Shown here: one piece after another, positions 21,688 through 30,716 of the stretch | Layout: every line of letters starts with the position of its first letter | Numbering within the stretch: the stretch's first letter is position 1 | Assembly: GCA_013813765.1 (NCBI GenBank) | Contig: JACCRC010000549.1 | Location: 1-39,355, forward strand | Origin: Deltaproteobacteria bacterium | GTDB lineage: Bacteria; Myxococcota_A; Polyangia; Haliangiales; Haliangiaceae | Direction: 5' to 3' | Length of the DNA: 39,355 nucleotides | Notes under the pieces: model-generated | Told to the model about the DNA's origin: nothing | Database searches by the model: none | The model's input: only the letters and a program-made list of their open reading frames with translations | Position numbers and translations under genes: made by a program

Positions 21688-23385
21688 ATGATCCGCTGGT
21701 CGCTGCTCGTGCTCGCGCTCACCGCGTGCTGCTCGCAAAAATCCACGAAGACTTCGACCGTCGTCTCCGACGATCGGCCGGAGCGGTTCGAGGATCTCGC
21801 GTTCCTCGTCGCGGGCCACATCTACAAGGCGGATCCGGAGAAGGCGGTCTCGCTCGGACTCCACAAGTTCGACGGCAAGTTGCCCGACGTGACGCCGGCG
21901 GCACTCGAGGATCAGCGCGCGCAGCTCGAGCGCGACCGTGATGCGCTGCTGAAGCTGGATCCCAAGCAGCTCACGCCGCTGCAGATCGACGAGCGCGACG
22001 TGCTGCTCACCGAGCTTCGCGGCAGGCTGTTCCGGCTCGTCGAGCTGGACGTCTATCGCACGAACCCGATGAGCTACACGGGTGCGATCAACCTCGACGA
22101 CTACATCCTCCGCGACTACGCGCCCGCGCAGCAGCGGGCGCAGGCGGTGATCGATCTGTGCACCGCGCTGCCGGCGTACCTCGCGCAGGCGCGGATGAAC
22201 CTCGTGCTGCCGTTGCCACAGCCGTGGATCAAGACGGCGCTGCTGCAGACGCGAGGCATGGTCGACTTTGCGGACAAGGACGTACGCCAGGCGCTCGCGA
22301 ACCAGGCGCAGATCGGTCCGGCACTCGATACCTGCAAGGCCGCTCTGGCCGAGCACGTCGCGTGGCTCGAGAAGCAGGAGCCGAGCGGGACGCAGAACTT
22401 CCGCCTCGGCACGGCGAAGTTCTTGAAGATGCTGTCCGACACGCAGGGCGTGGACACCGACGTCGCTCATCTGCAGGCGATGGCGGAAGCGGATCTGCGC
22501 CGCAACCTCGCCGCGATGGACGAGGCGGCAAAGGCGATCGACCCCACGAAATCTACGAAGGACGTCGTCGAGCAGGTCGCCCAGGATCGGCCGGCTCCCG
22601 CCGACGTGCTCGCGGTCGCGACCGCTCAGACCACGGAGATGCGGAAGTTCCTCGTCGACCACAAGGTCGTCTCGATCCCGGGAACCGAGGACGCGATCCT
22701 CAAGGAGTCGCCGCCGTTCCAGCGCTGGAACTCCGCGTTCCTCAACGCGCCGGGCGTGTTCGAGACCGTGCCGCTGCCGACCTTCTATTACATCTCGCCG
22801 CCGGATCCCAAATGGCCCGCCGCCGAGCAGCTCGCGTACATCCCGCCGCGGATGGACCTCCTGTTCACGACGATCCACGAGGTCTATCCGGGTCACTATC
22901 TGCACCGCCTGCACATCCAGAAGAACCCTTCGAAGATCCTCAAGTCGTTCTGCACGTACTCGATGAACGAAGGCTGGGCGCACTACACCGAGGAGATGAT
23001 GTTCGACCTCGGCGCCGGCGGAAAGACGCCGCAGGCGCGGATCGGCATGCTCAAGGAGGCGTTGCTCCGCAACGTGCGGTTCGTCGCGACGCTTGGCCTC
23101 CACACCGGGACGATGACCGTCGATGAAGCGACGAAGCTGTTCGCCGAGAAGGGCTTCGTCGACGCGGGCAATGCACGGCAGCAGGCCGCGCGGGGCACGT
23201 TCGATCCGATGTACCTCGCATACACGCTCGGCAAGCTGATGATCCGCAAGCTCCATGGCGAGTGGATGGCAAAGCATCCGAACGCGACGCTCGGCGAGTT
23301 CCACGACGAGCTCCTCGCGCACGGCTGCGCCCCGATCCCGGTGATCCGGCGCGCGATGCTCGGCGAGACCTCGCCGGCGATCTAG
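21688..23385 (+). CDS. DUF885-family metallopeptidase-like lipoprotein
   Basis: 565 residues from the ATG at 21688; this start gives a lipoprotein signal with lipobox LTAC. DUF885 proteins are all-helical, probably zinc-dependent carboxypeptidase-like hydrolases. The signature is present: IHEVYPGHYLH (HE at 397-398, a long-spaced HExxxGH motif) and, about 30 residues on, MNEGWAHYTEEMM, giving the usual His and Glu metal/catalytic residues. The rest of the family pattern is present too (VYRTNPMSYTG, ARMNLVLPLPQPW, FYYISPPDPKW, ARQQAARGTFDPMYLAYTLG). The cellular site is probably the periplasmic face of a membrane. It ends in a CTAG shared with the convergent histidine kinase gene. Confidence 0.85.
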   Translation: MIRWSLLVLALTACCSQKSTKTSTVVSDDRPERFEDLAFLVAGHIYKADPEKAVSLGLHKFDGKLPDVTPAALEDQRAQLERDRDALLKLDPKQLTPLQIDERDVLLTELRGRLFRLVELDVYRTNPMSYTGAINLDDYILRDYAPAQQRAQAVIDLCTALPAYLAQARMNLVLPLPQPWIKTALLQTRGMVDFADKDVRQALANQAQIGPALDTCKAALAEHVAWLEKQEPSGTQNFRLGTAKFLKMLSDTQGVDTDVAHLQAMAEADLRRNLAAMDEAAKAIDPTKSTKDVVEQVAQDRPAPADVLAVATAQTTEMRKFLVDHKVVSIPGTEDAILKESPPFQRWNSAFLNAPGVFETVPLPTFYYISPPDPKWPAAEQLAYIPPRMDLLFTTIHEVYPGHYLHRLHIQKNPSKILKSFCTYSMNEGWAHYTEEMMFDLGAGGKTPQARIGMLKEALLRNVRFVATLGLHTGTMTVDEATKLFAEKGFVDAGNARQQAARGTFDPMYLAYTLGKLMIRKLHGEWMAKHPNATLGEFHDELLAHGCAPIPVIRRAMLGETSPAI

Positions 23386-24959
23386 CGCGCGGCCGCTCGC
23401 AGCACCGACGCCACCGCCGTCGCGAGCTGCTCGATCGAGTGCGGCTTTGGCAGGAAGGCATTCACGCCGAGGTCGAGGATCTGCTGGACCTCCTCGTTCA
23501 CCGCGTAGCCGCTCACCAGCAGCACCGAGACGGAGGGATCGAGGTCGCGCAGCGCGAGGTACGTCGCCTTGCCGCTCATCACGGGCATCACCATGTCGAG
23601 GACGACGGCATCGATCTCGCCGCCTCGTGCACGATAGATCTCGATCGCCTCCGCGCCGCCGGTCGCCTGGATTGTCGTGTAGCCGAGGCTCTCGAGCGCC
23701 CGCGTCACCGCGCGGCGCACGATCGCGTCGTCGTCGATCACGAGCAGCGTACCGGTGCCGCCCTCCGCGATTTGCGATGGCGATGGCGATGGGTGTGGTT
23801 CCGCTGGTTTCCGCGACGAGGGCAGGAACACGCGCATCATCGTGCCGCGGCCATCGAGACTGGTGTCGACCTCGATCGATCCACCGTGCAGCTCGACGAT
23901 ACCGAGCACGGTCGCGAGCCCGAGGCCCGTACCGCGGTCCGGGCCTTTCGTCTTCGTCGTGAAGTACGGCTCGAAGATGCGGTCGCGGTGCTCGGGCGCG
24001 ATGCCGGCTCCGTTGTCGCTGATCTCGAGCACGACGTGCGGCCCCGTCGACGCCGTGCCGATCGCTCCCTGCGGGACCGTCGCCAGAAGCTGGTCGCGCG
24101 TGCGGATCATCACGCGACCGCCTTCGCCGACCGCGTCGCGCGCGTTGCCGACGAGGTTCATGATCACCTGCTCGAGCTGGCTCTGATCGCCCGACACCAC
24201 ACCGCGGTCCTCGGCGGTCAGATCGAGCTCGAGCTCCACGCCGGTCGACGTGCGGCGCAAGAGCTCCGACATCGATGACACGATGTCCGAGAGGCACAGC
24301 GTCTGCGCGCGGTGCTTGCCACGGCGTGCAAAGCCGAGCAGCGAACGCGTGAGAGCGGCCGAGCGCTCGGTGATGTCGTCGATCAGCTCGAGCGCTTCCT
24401 TGCGTTTCGGATCGCTCTCGCTCGACGCGAGCTCGCTCGCGATCAGCTTGATCCCGAAGATCAGGTTATTGAAGTCGTGCGCGATGCCGCCCGCGAGCGT
24501 GCCGATCGCTTCCATGCGCTGCGACAGGTGCAGCCGCTGGTCGCTCTCGGCGCGGGCGCGCTCCGCCTCGACTTCGCGCGTGATGTCGAAGAACGCGACG
24601 ATCACGTGCGTGATCACGCCCTCGCTGTTGATCACCGGACGACCGAACGTGCGAACGTCGACACAGGTGCCGTCGGGGCGGCGGATCGTGATGTCGTCGT
24701 TGACGACGACCTTCCCCTCCTGCAGCGCGCGCACGAACGGCAGGCGCGCCTCGGGATACGCCTTCTTGTCACGCGTCAGGATTCCGTAGGGCTCGGCGTA
24801 GCCGTGGACGTGGACACCGAGCAGACCCGTGCCCATGATCGTGGCGAACGTCTTGTTCGCGTACACCTCTTCGCCATTGGGCGCGCGGGCGACCCAGATG
24901 CCGATCGGGAGATCCTCGCCGAGCGCGAGGATGATGTCGTGGTCGCTCGGAAGTGCCAT
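23382..24959 (-). CDS. PAS hybrid sensor histidine kinase with C-terminal receiver
   Basis: 525 residues, no membrane segment, so a cytoplasmic sensor. PAS/PAC domain about 10-130. Dimerisation/phosphotransfer helix with GGIAHDFNNL, phospho-acceptor His161. ATPase domain about 255-380: N box NLVGNARDAV (Asn272), G1 SDNGAGI and G2 GTGLGLAT. A Pro/Ser linker with a short Ser-Pro repeat (about 385-396) leads to a receiver domain (about 404-525): DD at 409-410, phospho-acceptor D455 in VVLDMVMP and Lys505. This architecture autophosphorylates and passes phosphate to its own receiver, often then to a phosphotransfer protein; none is adjacent. It is a possible but unproven partner of the orphan enhancer-binding regulator. 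Its 3' end shares CTAG with the DUF885 gene. Confidence 0.93.
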   Translation of the reverse strand: MALPSDHDIILALGEDLPIGIWVARAPNGEEVYANKTFATIMGTGLLGVHVHGYAEPYGILTRDKKAYPEARLPFVRALQEGKVVVNDDITIRRPDGTCVDVRTFGRPVINSEGVITHVIVAFFDITREVEAERARAESDQRLHLSQRMEAIGTLAGGIAHDFNNLIFGIKLIASELASSESDPKRKEALELIDDITERSAALTRSLLGFARRGKHRAQTLCLSDIVSSMSELLRRTSTGVELELDLTAEDRGVVSGDQSQLEQVIMNLVGNARDAVGEGGRVMIRTRDQLLATVPQGAIGTASTGPHVVLEISDNGAGIAPEHRDRIFEPYFTTKTKGPDRGTGLGLATVLGIVELHGGSIEVDTSLDGRGTMMRVFLPSSRKPAEPHPSPSPSQIAEGGTGTLLVIDDDAIVRRAVTRALESLGYTTIQATGGAEAIEIYRARGGEIDAVVLDMVMPVMSGKATYLALRDLDPSVSVLLVSGYAVNEEVQQILDLGVNAFLPKPHSIEQLATAVASVLRAAAR

Positions 24960-25015
24960 TCGACCCGTGCGGACCGTATCACGCGAGCTGCGGCTCGTGG
25001 CACCATCGCTTCGCA

Positions 25016-26371
25016 GTGCTGCGCTGGCCCGGTAACTTCCTCCACTTCCTCTGGCTCCTGATCGTGGTGGTGGTGTGCGGCGTCATCTACGGCCTGGGGC
25101 GGCTAGGCATCTTCCTCTTCGTATGGGGCAAGCGACGCCGGCGCGCACTCGCTCATCTCCGCGGCTGGATGCTGCGGCAGTCGATGACCACGCTCGGCGC
25201 GACGTTCATCAAGCTCGGCCAGGTGATGTCCACGCGGCCCGACCTCTTCGAGCCCGAGATCATCAACCAGCTCCGCCGCCTCCAGGACAAGCTCCCGCCG
25301 TTCGGGTTTGGCCGCGTGAAGTCGACGGTCGAGGCCGAGCTCGGCAAGCCGCTGACCGAGGTGTTCAGCGACTTCGAGGAGACCGCGATCGCCGCCGCGA
25401 GCGTCGCGCAGGTCCACCGCGCACACCTGAAGGACGGTCGCGAGGTTGCCGTGAAGGTCCTGCGCCCGGGAGTTCGCCGCCAGGTCGAGCGTGACAGGGC
25501 GCTGCTCATCGGCGGTGCGAAGCTGATCGCCCTGCGCCCGAAGTGGCGGCTCTCCGATCCGGTCGGCCACACGCAGCATTTCGTCGACGCGATCCACGAG
25601 CAGACCGACCTCCGCATCGAGGCCACGAACTACACGAGGTTCCGCGAAAACTTCGCCGGTCGCCCGAACGTGTCGTTCCCCGAGGTCTACGCCGAGCTAT
25701 CGGGCGAGAAGATCCTGACGATGCAGTTCGTGCGCGGCGTAAAGGTCGACGCCCTGCCCGCCGACTGGGCCCCCGAGCTCAAGAAGAAGCTCGCGGAGAC
25801 GGTGCGCATGTCGATGTTCAAGATGTGCTTCGAGGACGGCTTCGTCCACGCCGACCTCCACCCCGGCAACATGGTCGTGCAGGACGACGGCAAGCTGATC
25901 ATCTTCGACGCCGGCCTCGCGAAGCTGCTCCACGAGGACGTGCTGATCCAGTTCATCGACATGACGAAGTGCCTCGCGATGGGCACACCGGATGACCTCG
26001 TCAATCACCTCAAGCGGTTCCACAAGTACCTCGGCACGATCGACTGGGAGTCGCTGCGCGTCGAGGTCAACGAGTTCGCCTTGAAGTTCCGCGCGAAGGA
26101 CGTCGCGAAGCTCGAGTACGGCGAGCTGATCACCGAGATGTTCGCGATCGGCCGCAAGTACCGCGTGCACCCGGTGACCGACATGATGCTCGTGTTCGTC
26201 GCACTGATCACCGCGCAAGGCATCGGCAAGATGCTCGAACCGGAGCACAACGTCTTCGGCGCGGTCGCGATGTTCCTGATGCCGATCCTGATGAAGCGCA
26301 ACGAGCACATCCCGCAGACGGCCGAGGCCAGAGCCGCCGGCGAGAAGGCCGCCGCCGTGGCGACCGCCTGA
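25016..26371 (+). CDS. ABC1/UbiB-family atypical kinase-like protein (ADCK2-like)
   Basis: 451 residues from the GTG at 25016; a start at 24953 would overlap the histidine kinase gene and add a low-complexity head, so I prefer the shorter form. A hydrophobic N-terminal segment (about 9-36) suggests membrane attachment. Family motifs follow: FIKLGQVMSTRPDLF (KxGQ, 66-69), Ala-rich loop AAAS (126-129), Lys147, EQTDLRIEA, and HADLHPGN (278-285). The metal-binding motif is DAG (298-300) where bacterial UbiB usually has DFG; DAG and the C-terminal LITAQGIGKMLEPE recall ADCK2. The family supports ubiquinone and related lipid metabolism through ATPase activity. Convergent with the M16 gene, 22 bases apart. 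Confidence 0.88.
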   Translation: MLRWPGNFLHFLWLLIVVVVCGVIYGLGRLGIFLFVWGKRRRRALAHLRGWMLRQSMTTLGATFIKLGQVMSTRPDLFEPEIINQLRRLQDKLPPFGFGRVKSTVEAELGKPLTEVFSDFEETAIAAASVAQVHRAHLKDGREVAVKVLRPGVRRQVERDRALLIGGAKLIALRPKWRLSDPVGHTQHFVDAIHEQTDLRIEATNYTRFRENFAGRPNVSFPEVYAELSGEKILTMQFVRGVKVDALPADWAPELKKKLAETVRMSMFKMCFEDGFVHADLHPGNMVVQDDGKLIIFDAGLAKLLHEDVLIQFIDMTKCLAMGTPDDLVNHLKRFHKYLGTIDWESLRVEVNEFALKFRAKDVAKLEYGELITEMFAIGRKYRVHPVTDMMLVFVALITAQGIGKMLEPEHNVFGAVAMFLMPILMKRNEHIPQTAEARAAGEKAAAVATA

Positions 26372-26384
26372 TCGCCTCGGGCGT

Positions 26385-26402
26385 CTACAGCTTCTACAGC
26401 TT
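26385..26402. repeat. 9-bp tandem duplication across a stop codon
   Basis: CTACAGCTT occurs twice in a row (26385-26393 and 26394-26402). On the minus strand this is AAGCTGTAG twice, so the M16 peptidase gene ends Leu-stop and is followed in frame by another Lys-Leu-stop. Confidence 0.7.
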
Positions 26403-29105
26403 CTTCTTGTCGCCGGCGGTGATCTTCACCAGGAGCTCGGGCTTCAGGTGCTTCTTGATGGCCGCGTTGACCTGGTCGAGCGTCAGCGCCTTGATGGCGG
26501 CGTTGTTCTTCTCCCAGTACTCCATCTTGCGGTCGAGGTAGAGGCCGTCGTTGAGCATGCTGATCACGGTGCCGTCCTGCGACAGCGTGCGATCGAAGTT
26601 CAGCTGGATGCCGGACTTCGCCGCCGCGAGCTCGTCGGCGGTGATGCCCTCCTTCGCGAACTTCGTGATCTCCTCGAGCAGCGCTGCCATGCCCTTCTTG
26701 CCGTTCTCGGGGTTCAGCGCGCCGCCCGCGATGAACGCGCCCGCGGGATCGAGTGCGGGCAGCTGGACTGCGGAGAACGCGAAGTACGACAGACCATCCT
26801 TCTGGCGCATGCGCGTCACGAGGCGCGACACGAACCCGCCGCCGCCGAGCGTGTAGTTCGCCACGGTCATCGCCGGCGCATCCGCATCGTCATCCTTGAG
26901 CGCGACCGCGTGGACCACACCGATCAGCGCGTTCGCTTTGTCGGGGAAGTCGATGATGTGATCTCCCGCGGTGGTCGCGGTGTACTTGCGCGAGAGGCGC
27001 TTCCAGGGCTTCGGCGACTTCCACGCGCCCCAGTTCTTCTCCAGCCATGCGTTGACGGCCGGCGCATCGACGTCGCCGACGATCGCGAGCGTCGCGTTGC
27101 TCATGCCGAGGAACGCGTGGAACTTCTTCACCTCGGCGAGCTTCAGCGCCTTGAGGTCCTTGATCTGCTCCTCGGTGCTCGGCACGTACAGCGGGTGGTT
27201 CTTCGGGTACTGGGCGATGATCTGGCCGACCTTCGTGAACGCCTGCGTCTGCGGATCCGACTTCTGCTCCTCGAGCGCGGAGACGGTCTCCTTGACCGCG
27301 ATATCGAACTGGTCCTGCGGGAATGACGGCTGGCGCAGCACCTCGTCGACGAGCGCGAGCACCGCGGGCAGGTTGTCGCGGGTGGTCTGGATGTTGACGT
27401 CGAGGGTGCCCGGCGTGGTTCCGAACGAGACCTGCGCCTCGAGCTGATCCCACTTGTCCTTGAGCTGCTGGAACGTGTGCTTCTTCGTGCCGCGGCTGAG
27501 CGCGTCGTCGAGCATCGACGCGGCGAGCCGCTTGCCCGTGAAGTCGGCTTCGGCCCCGTACCGCATCGTGAGGCGCGCGCGCACCACGTGTCCGCGCGTC
27601 GTCTTCGAGAGCACCGCGACCTTCATGCCGTTCGGCAGCGCGCTGCGCACCGTGCGCTTCTCGATGTTCGCGAGCGTCGCGTCGAACTTCTCGCCGTCGG
27701 TCTCCGGGGGCTTGCCCTTGTAGCCCGAGACGAGCTTGCCCACATCCGGCGTCTCCTCGAGCGGCGCGCGCACCGGGGTCTTCGTCGGATAGAACATGCC
27801 GAGCGTCCGGTTCGAGGACACGAGGAACTTCTCGGCGACGGCAGTTGTCTCCGCCGCGGTCAACGCTTCCATGCGGTCGCGCGTCCAGAACAGGAGCCGC
27901 CAATCACCGGCACCGATGAACTCGCTGATCGCGGTGCCGATCGACGCGCTGTTCGAGAAGAACAGCTTGAACTGCTTCTTGAACTTCGCCTTGACGCGCG
28001 TGATCTCCTCGTCGGTGACCTTGCTCTTGCCGAGGCCCTCGACGATCGCGATCATCTTGTCGCGCACCGCCTCGGCGGACTTGTTCGCCGGCACCGTCGC
28101 CGTGATCTCGAGCAGCCCCGGATCGTGCAGCGTGAGCTGGGTCGCGGAGACCTTCGTGGCCATGCCGGTCTTCACGAGCGCCGTGTAGAGGCGGCCCGAC
28201 GGCTCGTCGGTCAGCACCTCGGCGATCGCCTCGACCGGCGCGTAGTCCGGATCCGAGGTCGCGGCCACGTGGTACGCGAGACCCACGACCTGCACGTCAC
28301 CGGCGCGGCGCAGCGTGACGATGCGCTCGCCGTCCTGCACCGGTTCCATGGTGTACGTGCGCTCGAGCGGACCCGGCGGGTTCTGGATCTTGCCGAAGTG
28401 CTGCTCGATCAGCGCGAGCGCCTGCTTCGCCTCGAACTTGCCGGCGACCATCAGGATCGCGTTATCGGGGCGGTAGTACTTCTTGTAGAACCGCTTCAGC
28501 GTCGACGCCGGGACCTTCTCGATGTCGGCGCGGCTGCCGATCGTCGACTTGCCGTAGTTGTGCCAGAGGTACGCGGTCGACCAGATGCGCTCCGACAGGA
28601 TGCCGTCCGGACGGTTCTCGCCGATCTCGAACTCGTTGCGGACGACCGAGAACTCCTTGTCGAGGTCGGACTGCGCGATGTTGGAGTTCATCATCCGATC
28701 CGCTTCCATCTCGAGCGCCCACGAGAGGTTGTCGCCCTTCGCCGGCAGCGTCTCGAAGTAGTTCGTGCGGTCGTACCAGGTGGTCGCGTTGTTGCTCGCG
28801 CCCTTCGCCTTCAGCTCCTCCCAGACCTTCGGGTGCTTCGGCGAGCCCTTGAACAGCATGTGCTCGAGCAGGTGCGCCATGCCCGTCTCGCCGTAGCCCT
28901 CGTGGCGTGAGCCGACGAGGTACGTGATGTTGATCGTCACGTTCTCGGTGCTCGCGTCCGGGAACAGCAGGATGCGCAGCCCGTTCGGGAGTGTGTACTC
29001 GGTGATGCCCTCGACTTGGGTCACCTGCTTGGGTGCAGCGAGGGGTGTGGAAGGGAGCACCGCGAGTGCGGCGAGGACGAGAAGAATGGTCGGAGAGCTC
29101 TTCAC
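26394..29105 (-). CDS. M16-family zinc peptidase (pitrilysin/processing-peptidase type)
   Basis: 903 residues from the GTG at 29105. The frame stays open 1 kb further upstream but that part is antisense to the cfa gene; here a signal peptide (SPTILLVLAALAVLPSTPLA) starts cleanly and TATAAC lies seven bases before. The inverted zinc motif H78-LL-E81-H82 is followed by E158 in RNEFE, the distal zinc ligand spacing of M16 peptidases. The second half (about 465-900) is the catalytically silent M16 partner domain, so both halves of a clamshell are on one chain. Expected to degrade peptides in the periplasm. It ends with a tandem-duplicated stop region. Divergent from cfa. Confidence 0.92.
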   Translation of the reverse strand: MKSSPTILLVLAALAVLPSTPLAAPKQVTQVEGITEYTLPNGLRILLFPDASTENVTINITYLVGSRHEGYGETGMAHLLEHMLFKGSPKHPKVWEELKAKGASNNATTWYDRTNYFETLPAKGDNLSWALEMEADRMMNSNIAQSDLDKEFSVVRNEFEIGENRPDGILSERIWSTAYLWHNYGKSTIGSRADIEKVPASTLKRFYKKYYRPDNAILMVAGKFEAKQALALIEQHFGKIQNPPGPLERTYTMEPVQDGERIVTLRRAGDVQVVGLAYHVAATSDPDYAPVEAIAEVLTDEPSGRLYTALVKTGMATKVSATQLTLHDPGLLEITATVPANKSAEAVRDKMIAIVEGLGKSKVTDEEITRVKAKFKKQFKLFFSNSASIGTAISEFIGAGDWRLLFWTRDRMEALTAAETTAVAEKFLVSSNRTLGMFYPTKTPVRAPLEETPDVGKLVSGYKGKPPETDGEKFDATLANIEKRTVRSALPNGMKVAVLSKTTRGHVVRARLTMRYGAEADFTGKRLAASMLDDALSRGTKKHTFQQLKDKWDQLEAQVSFGTTPGTLDVNIQTTRDNLPAVLALVDEVLRQPSFPQDQFDIAVKETVSALEEQKSDPQTQAFTKVGQIIAQYPKNHPLYVPSTEEQIKDLKALKLAEVKKFHAFLGMSNATLAIVGDVDAPAVNAWLEKNWGAWKSPKPWKRLSRKYTATTAGDHIIDFPDKANALIGVVHAVALKDDDADAPAMTVANYTLGGGGFVSRLVTRMRQKDGLSYFAFSAVQLPALDPAGAFIAGGALNPENGKKGMAALLEEITKFAKEGITADELAAAKSGIQLNFDRTLSQDGTVISMLNDGLYLDRKMEYWEKNNAAIKALTLDQVNAAIKKHLKPELLVKITAGDKKKL

Positions 29106-29112
29106 GGCCCGG

Positions 29113-29118
29113 GTTATA
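29113..29118 (-). promoter_or_regulatory. -10-like TATAAC before the M16 start
   Basis: On the minus strand TATAAC (five of six consensus bases) is followed by seven bases and the GTG at 29105 with no ribosome site, indicating a leaderless transcript. An upstream TTGCTC is too far (20 bases) to be a convincing -35. Confidence 0.5.
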
Positions 29119-29192
29119 GCCTGGGATCCCATAGGGTTGAGCAAGCGATTTGGCTTGTGTGGCGCCCGCGCACATGAGAAAGAGGGCGCCTC

Positions 29193-30428
29193 ATGCAACA
29201 CACGTCGCCCGGCGAGCGGACTGCCAACACCCCGCCCCCGCCTAGCACCTCGATCCGCGGCTTGTTCGAGCGCGTGCTGCCGGCGTTCACGCCGATTCGC
29301 ACCACGGAAGCCGAGTCGATCCTGCGGGAGTTGTTCAGCCTCGCGGACATCCAGATCGGCGGCACGCGTCCCGGCGACATCCAGGTGAAGGACCAGCGGT
29401 TCTACGAGCGCACGATCCGTGGCGCGTCGCTCGGCTTCGGCGAGGCGTACATGGACGGGTGGTGGGATACCGACGCGCTCGACGTGACCATCGACAAGGT
29501 CATGCGGGCGAACCTGAAGCAGAAGGTCAAGGGCAGCTGGAGGCTCAAGGCGCTCACGGCCAAGGCCGTGCTCATGAACCTGCAGAGCAAGACCCGCTCG
29601 GGCCCCTCGGTCGAGGCTCACTACGACATGGGCAACGACCTCTACACCCGCATGCTCGACGAGCGCATGGTCTACACCTGCGGCTACTGGAAGAACGCGA
29701 AGAACCTCCAGGAAGCGCAGGACGACAAGCTCGACCTCGTCGCCCGCAAGGTCGGCCTCAAGCCCGGCATGCGCGTGCTCGACCTCGGCTGCGGATGGGG
29801 CGGCATGGCGAGCTGGGCCGCCGAGAAGTACGGCTGCTCGGTCGTCGGCGTCTCGCTCTCCAAGGATCAAGTCGCTCTCGGTAACGAGATGTGGGGACCC
29901 AAGGGCAAGAAGCTCGACGTCGAGCTGAAGCTCATGGACTACCGCGACGTGCGCGGCACGTTCGACCGCGTGATCTCGATCGGCATGATGGAGCACGTCG
30001 GCCCCAAGAATCACCGCCACATGATGGAGGTGATCAACGCTCGCCTCGCCGACGACGGCGTCGCGCTCGTGCACACGATCGCGAACAACCGCTCGCTGCG
30101 CCACGGCACCGCGTGGATCGAGAAGTACATCTTCCCGAACGCGGTCGCGCCGTCACTCGCGCAGATCGGCCGCGCGATGGAAGGCCTGTTCATCCCCGAG
30201 GACATGCACAACATCGGGCCGGACTACGATCCGACGCTGATGGCGTGGTGGGACAACTTCGATCGCACGTACAGCGAGATCAGCCACCGCTACGACCGGA
30301 AGTTCTACCTGATGTGGAAGTTCTACCTGCTCGCCGCCGCGGGCGCCGCACGCAGCCGCGACGGACAGCTGTATCAGGTCGTGATGACGAAGACCGGCCG
30401 GGTTCAGCCCGACTGCCGCAAGCTCTGA
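29193..30428 (+). CDS. cfa: Cyclopropane-fatty-acyl-phospholipid synthase
   Basis: Transfers a methylene group from S-adenosylmethionine to the double bond of phospholipid acyl chains at the inner membrane. 411 residues (E. coli Cfa 382); GAGGG six bases before the ATG. After a Pro-rich head, motifs in order: HYDMGNDLY (143-151), YTCGYW with Cys163, SAM site VLDLGCGWGG (195-204), and GMMEHVG (264-270), the Glu being the conserved bicarbonate-site residue. C-terminal WDNFDRTY and YDRKFYLMWKFYL complete the family pattern. Convergent with a fatty acid desaturase whose product could provide the double bond, suggesting joint membrane-lipid remodelling, though the two are not one transcript. A large inverted repeat follows the stop. 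Confidence 0.95.
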   Translation: MQHTSPGERTANTPPPPSTSIRGLFERVLPAFTPIRTTEAESILRELFSLADIQIGGTRPGDIQVKDQRFYERTIRGASLGFGEAYMDGWWDTDALDVTIDKVMRANLKQKVKGSWRLKALTAKAVLMNLQSKTRSGPSVEAHYDMGNDLYTRMLDERMVYTCGYWKNAKNLQEAQDDKLDLVARKVGLKPGMRVLDLGCGWGGMASWAAEKYGCSVVGVSLSKDQVALGNEMWGPKGKKLDVELKLMDYRDVRGTFDRVISIGMMEHVGPKNHRHMMEVINARLADDGVALVHTIANNRSLRHGTAWIEKYIFPNAVAPSLAQIGRAMEGLFIPEDMHNIGPDYDPTLMAWWDNFDRTYSEISHRYDRKFYLMWKFYLLAAAGAARSRDGQLYQVVMTKTGRVQPDCRKL

Positions 30429-30640
30429 CCGCGGCGTAAACGCCAAGCCGCGTAAACAGCGCGTTGAGTAAACGCCAAGCGCGCCACGATTCGCACGCCG
30501 GCACTCGTGTGCCCCGGAATTAGCGCCAAGCACGCCAAGCCGCCAAGCACGCCAAACCCAGAGATTTTTTTTCGCTTCGCGAAACAAACTCTCGGTTCGC
30601 GTGTTTGCGCTCGCCGCGCTCGCCACAAGTTCCGCGCCAC

Positions 30641-30668
30641 CGTCCGCGCGTCGAACGTCCGCGCGTCG
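30641..30668. repeat. 13-bp direct repeat in the loop of the inverted-repeat element
   Basis: CGTCCGCGCGTCG occurs at 30641-30653 and again at 30656-30668, a 15-base period, with a partial third copy just after. Confidence 0.7.
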
Positions 30669-30684
30669 CACGCGTCCGCGGGGG

Positions 30685-30716
30685 CGCGGTGGCGCGGTGG
30701 CGCGGTGGCGCGGTGG
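30685..30716. repeat. Four tandem copies of CGCGGTGG
   Basis: Four perfect 8-bp units in a row in the loop of the inverted-repeat element. Because the unit is 8 bases and non-coding, copy number is likely to vary between strains by slippage. Confidence 0.85.

Noticed and set aside
21256..24297. Long minus-strand open frame of about 1,000 codons
   Set aside because: It is antisense to the DUF885 gene and out of frame with the histidine kinase; Arg-rich composition typical of shadow frames in high-GC DNA.
24953..25015. Upstream start for the UbiB-like gene
   Set aside because: It would overlap the divergent histidine kinase start and adds a Cys/His-rich head not seen in the family; the GTG at 25016 is just before the hydrophobic segment.
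29151..29166. Possible sigma54 element upstream of cfa (TGGC ... GC at 12-base step)
   Set aside because: Only TGGC and the GC are right; the -12 TTGC is degraded. Too weak beside the two better candidates.
29106..30104. N-terminal extension of the M16 peptidase frame by over 300 residues
   Set aside because: The extension is antisense to cfa, is His/Arg/Val-rich low-complexity sequence as expected for a shadow frame, and a clean signal peptide begins at 29105.
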